Positions 22,377-24,957 of a stretch of 24,957 nucleotides of DNA are shown piece by piece (position 1 is the stretch's first letter; each line of letters starts with the position of its first letter). The stretch is from contig QMOF01000005.1 in assembly GCA_003650185.1 (NCBI GenBank), positions 1 to 24,957 of the forward strand, written 5' to 3'. The DNA comes from Chloroflexota bacterium (lineage in GTDB: Bacteria > Chloroflexota > Dehalococcoidia > UBA2247 > RBG-13-53-26). The notes under the pieces were generated by a model. It saw only the letters and a program-made list of their open reading frames with translations, searched no databases and was not told the DNA's origin. The position numbers and the translations under genes were made by a program.

Positions 22377-23992
22377 CCGGTAGACCCAGCATACTGGTGG
22401 TAGATGATGACCTCGCCTTCCTGCAGGTGATCAGGCGTGTGCTGGAGGCGAGAGGCTACGAAGTGGAGGGGGCCGCATCAGCCAGCGAGGCGATGTCGAA
22501 GGCTGAGAGGCGCTTCTTCAATGTGGCCATCATCGACATCAGCCTGCCTGATATGGACGGCACGGAGCTGCTCTCTAGGCTCATCAACATGCACCCAGAT
22601 GTCATTGCAGTGATGCTGACTGGACATTCGTCCGTGCAGAATGCTATTCGGTCCCTCAACAGCGGCGCGTTCTCCTATCTCGAGAAGCCCCTCAACCCGG
22701 ACCAGCTTTTGGCGGTCGTGGCCAGAGGTCTGGAGAAGCAGCGGCTCGTCCTTGAGAACAGGCGTCTTATGGAAGAGATGGAGAAACATGCGCGAGAGAC
22801 GAGTGTTCTCCTGGCTGTGTCTCAGGCTGTGTCTCAGTCGCTTGACCTGGAACAGATTCTGGATGCGGCGCTACATAAAACGATATCGAGCATGAACCTG
22901 GCAGCCGGATACGTCCACCTCGCAGGCGAGGGCAAGCCGGTTCTGAGAAGATACCACGGTCTTGCCCGCGACGTGATCAATGAAATCGAACTGGCACCGG
23001 CCGGAGGCATCCTCGGCCAGATACTCAGGTCAGGTCAACCCGTCGTCGTCGAAGACACAGCCGCATGCCCCCAGCGCGATGTAGCTTGCCTCGCCAACGG
23101 TGGCTATCCCTCCTATGCCGGAATCCCGCTGACGATTATGGGTGAGACCATCGGCGTCATGGGCCTCGCCGGAGCACCAGGCCGTTCTTTTTCCGCCGAG
23201 GACATCAAGCTGCTTACTGCGGTGGGCAGGGAGATATCGATCGCGGTGCGGAACGCGCAGCTATATGAGGAAGCATCAAGCAACAGAGCCCTCAGAGAAC
23301 TCGATGCTCTGCGGACAGAGTTCCTGGCCAACGTGTCCCATGAGCTGCGTAGCCCCCTCGCTTCCATCAAGGGGTTCGCCACCACTCTTCTCCAGCCGGA
23401 CGTGGAGTTCGACAAAGAAAGCTGGCTCGACTTCTTGCAGACCATTGACAAGGAAGCCGATAGGCTCAAGCGCCTGATTGAAGAGCTGCTTGTCATGTCC
23501 TGTCTTGAGGCCGGAGCACTGGAAGCCAAGAGAGATCGCCACACCATAGCCGAGGTCATCGAGTCAATCAAAGACAGGTTATACAGTATGGCTTTCAGCC
23601 ACAGGCTCAGAATAGCCGTTCCTGCCGATCTGCCGCCCGTTGCCATTGATGAGGCTCATATAGGCGAGGTGATCACTAACCTGGTAGAGAACGCCGTAAA
23701 GTACTCCGGCGAGAATACCGAGATCGTGATTGAAGCCAGCTACAGCGATGGCCAGGTGATAACCAGCGTGGTCGATGAGGGTGTCGGCATTCCCGCAGAG
23801 TTTCATGAGAAGATATTCGAACGCTTTTATCAGGTGGAGGACGAGGGTCGCGGTCAGCGAGGTGGGACTGGCCTGGGTCTCTCCATTTGCCGTGGCATTG
23901 TTGAGGCGCACCGCGGCAGGATATGGGTGCAGAGCGAACCAGGAAAGGGCTCCAGGTTCAGCTTCAGCCTACCGGTCAGCTCAGAGGAATGA
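22373..23992 (+). CDS. Receiver-GAF-histidine kinase hybrid
   Basis: The protein has 539 residues if it starts at ATA 22373, or 531 from GTG 22397. An N-terminal receiver (about 6-120, D55 in IIDISLPDMDG, lysine in EKPL) leads by a coiled coil to a GAF domain (about 140-290). A HisKA domain with NVSHELRSPL (H323) and a HATPase with N box ITNLVENAVKYSGE, DEGVGIP and GTGLGLSICRG follow. There are no membrane helices, so it is cytosolic. A receiver at the front of a kinase suggests it is controlled by phosphate from another kinase, plausibly the PAS kinase through the double-receiver protein. The OmpR-type regulator starts 7 bases after its stop and is the likely target. Confidence 0.9.
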   Translation: MAGRPSILVVDDDLAFLQVIRRVLEARGYEVEGAASASEAMSKAERRFFNVAIIDISLPDMDGTELLSRLINMHPDVIAVMLTGHSSVQNAIRSLNSGAFSYLEKPLNPDQLLAVVARGLEKQRLVLENRRLMEEMEKHARETSVLLAVSQAVSQSLDLEQILDAALHKTISSMNLAAGYVHLAGEGKPVLRRYHGLARDVINEIELAPAGGILGQILRSGQPVVVEDTAACPQRDVACLANGGYPSYAGIPLTIMGETIGVMGLAGAPGRSFSAEDIKLLTAVGREISIAVRNAQLYEEASSNRALRELDALRTEFLANVSHELRSPLASIKGFATTLLQPDVEFDKESWLDFLQTIDKEADRLKRLIEELLVMSCLEAGALEAKRDRHTIAEVIESIKDRLYSMAFSHRLRIAVPADLPPVAIDEAHIGEVITNLVENAVKYSGENTEIVIEASYSDGQVITSVVDEGVGIPAEFHEKIFERFYQVEDEGRGQRGGTGLGLSICRGIVEAHRGRIWVQSEPGKGSRFSFSLPVSSEE

Positions 23993-23999
23993 TTCAGTT

Positions 24000-24704
24000 A
24001 TGCGCAAGACGCACATCCTGGTGGTTGACGACGACGCTGCCATACTGAGGCTGCTCTGTACGAACCTCAGGGCGCGGGACTACAGGGTGACCGTGGCCTC
24101 CGATGGCCAGGAAGCCCTGGAGGCGATACAGACAGACTTCGTGGACCTGGTAATCCTGGATATCATGATGCCCAAGCTCGACGGAGTGGAGGTATGCCGC
24201 CGCCTGCGCGAGTGGTCGCAGGTGCCGATTATCATACTCAGCGCAAAGGGGGATGAAAAAGACAAGGTCAAGTGTCTGGAGCTAGGTGCAGACGATTACC
24301 TGACCAAACCATTCGGCATTGCGGAGCTCCTGGCGCGAATCAAGACGGCTCTTCGGCACGCTGGCATGTCCGCCCAGGTTCCTGCTCAGCCTGTCTTTGC
24401 CTGCGGGGGCCTTGAAATCAATTTCGATATGAGGCGGGTCACAGTAGATGGAGTGGAGGTGAGGCTGACACCCACCGAGTACTCTCTGTTGCAGCAGTTG
24501 GCTGCCAACGCAGGCAAAGTCATGACTCACGGCATGCTCCTGCAAAAGGTCTGGGGAGAGCAGTACTTCTCGGAAAAGGAGTACCTGCGTGTTTTCATAG
24601 GGCGGTTAAGAAAGAAGATTGAGCCAGACCCGGAGAACCCTGTATATATCTTGACCGACCCGGGCGTCGGCTATCACCTTGCAGTGACTGAGAGTTCTCC
24701 CTAG
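24000..24704 (+). CDS. OmpR/PhoB-family response regulator (receiver plus winged helix)
   Basis: The 234-residue protein has a receiver domain (about 4-118) with VVDDD, phospho-acceptor D54 in LDIMMPKLDG, Ser84-Ala in ILSAKGD and K104 in TKPF. A C-terminal winged helix (about 135-230) holds LTPTEYSLLQQLAANAG, the recognition region YLRVFIGRLRKKIEPDP and the wing GVGYHL. The overall sequence resembles KdpE/PhoB-type regulators. The ATG at 24000 was chosen because the 75 codons upstream overlap the kinase in another frame; GAGG lies about 13 bases before it. It is the only DNA-binding output in this cluster. Target genes are unknown; the 11-bp direct repeats at 8383 are of a type such regulators bind. 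Confidence 0.93.
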   Translation: MRKTHILVVDDDAAILRLLCTNLRARDYRVTVASDGQEALEAIQTDFVDLVILDIMMPKLDGVEVCRRLREWSQVPIIILSAKGDEKDKVKCLELGADDYLTKPFGIAELLARIKTALRHAGMSAQVPAQPVFACGGLEINFDMRRVTVDGVEVRLTPTEYSLLQQLAANAGKVMTHGMLLQKVWGEQYFSEKEYLRVFIGRLRKKIEPDPENPVYILTDPGVGYHLAVTESSP

Positions 24705-24957
24705 GCGCAGTTAGCCAGACACGCTCCCAGGTTTGATACTCCTGCCACCATCCTCGTCGCGGCCGCAGTTGTACATCCTGAAAAAGCCAGAAGAGCAGCG
24801 CTAAGTCCACATGCTGCCCACCTCCAATTCTGAGAAGGTGAATTACCACTTACCAGGTCTTGGCCTGTATGCCCAGTCCTATGGGTTGCCTTAGCCATGC
24901 GCACGCCGAGAACAGTTGCCAGGATGGGAAAGAGCCCATCGGAGTCGGTATGTTTCT
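24701..24957 (-). CDS. Possible C-terminal part of an unrecognised gene entering from the right edge
   Basis: A minus-strand frame is open from the window edge to TAG at 24701-24703. About 84 residues are visible, including GLFPILATVLGVRMAKATHR and a hydrophobic stretch, WAACGLSAALLAFSGC. It is convergent with the OmpR-type gene and overlaps its last four bases. I recognise no family. It may be the tail of a membrane protein or a chance open frame. No terminator is seen between the two genes. Confidence 0.25.
   Translation of the reverse strand, partial: KHTDSDGLFPILATVLGVRMAKATHRTGHTGQDLVSGNSPSQNWRWAACGLSAALLAFSGCTTAAATRMVAGVSNLGACLANCA

Noticed and set aside
1..24957. tRNA, rRNA, CRISPR array, insertion sequence or prophage genes
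   Set aside because: None was seen: no cloverleaf-like sequences with conserved T-arm, no regularly spaced repeats, no transposase or integrase motifs on either strand.

Overview
The window comes from a moderately GC-rich bacterium. The bacterial core genes (uvrB, rsmG), GAF/PAS histidine kinases and OmpR- and LuxR-type regulators are bacterial in kind, and Shine-Dalgarno sequences are strong. In the middle sits an operon of archaeal-type motility genes. Bacterial archaella are known from Chloroflexota, and the neighbouring paired CaiB/BaiF CoA-transferases, the DUF362 protein and an STT3-type oligosaccharyltransferase fit that phylum, possibly Dehalococcoidia-like. The taxonomy is inference from gene content; no marker search was possible.

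Layout. (1) 1-5401, all on the minus strand: DUF362 protein, two overlapping CaiB/BaiF CoA-transferases, rsmG, a membrane-anchored Holliday-junction-resolvase-like nuclease and the start of uvrB. (2) 5788-8850, plus strand: an STT3/AglB/PglB-type oligosaccharyltransferase, a rhomboid protease and a small DUF5658-like membrane protein with a repeat and a hairpin upstream. (3) 8922-9686, minus strand: a LuxR-type regulator whose receiver-like domain lacks the phospho-Asp, transcribed away from the archaellum operon. (4) 10049-18909, plus strand: three archaellins (arlB1-3), ArlG-like and ArlF-like stator proteins, ArlJ, a 57-residue coiled-coil protein, an ArlD/E-domain protein, ArlH and ArlI. 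An unrecognised acidic 124-residue protein follows at 19028. (5) 19765-24704, plus strand: PAS histidine kinase, double-receiver protein, receiver-GAF-histidine kinase and OmpR-family regulator, packed tightly enough to be one operon. (6) A possible minus-strand gene enters from the right edge.

How it may work together. Archaellins carrying class III signal sequences would be processed by a prepilin peptidase that is not in this window. They would be assembled on the ArlJ platform by the ArlI/ArlH motor, with ArlF/ArlG in the envelope and the coiled-coil and ArlD/E-domain proteins as a cytosolic ring or switch. Several N-X-S/T sequons in the archaellins and ArlF/G, together with the STT3 gene about 2.4 kb upstream, suggest N-glycosylated filaments, as in archaea. 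The two-component cluster and the divergent LuxR regulator are candidate controllers. No chemotaxis genes are present.

The most interesting points are: the complete archaellum in a bacterial context; mature archaellins with Glu at position 5, as in type IV pilins; a duplicated coiled-coil module ahead of the ArlD/E gene; an internal ribosome-binding site that could release the ArlD/E domain alone; a four-cysteine cluster at the ArlI N-terminus; hairpins at expression-level boundaries; and a kinase gene that appears to start at ATA.
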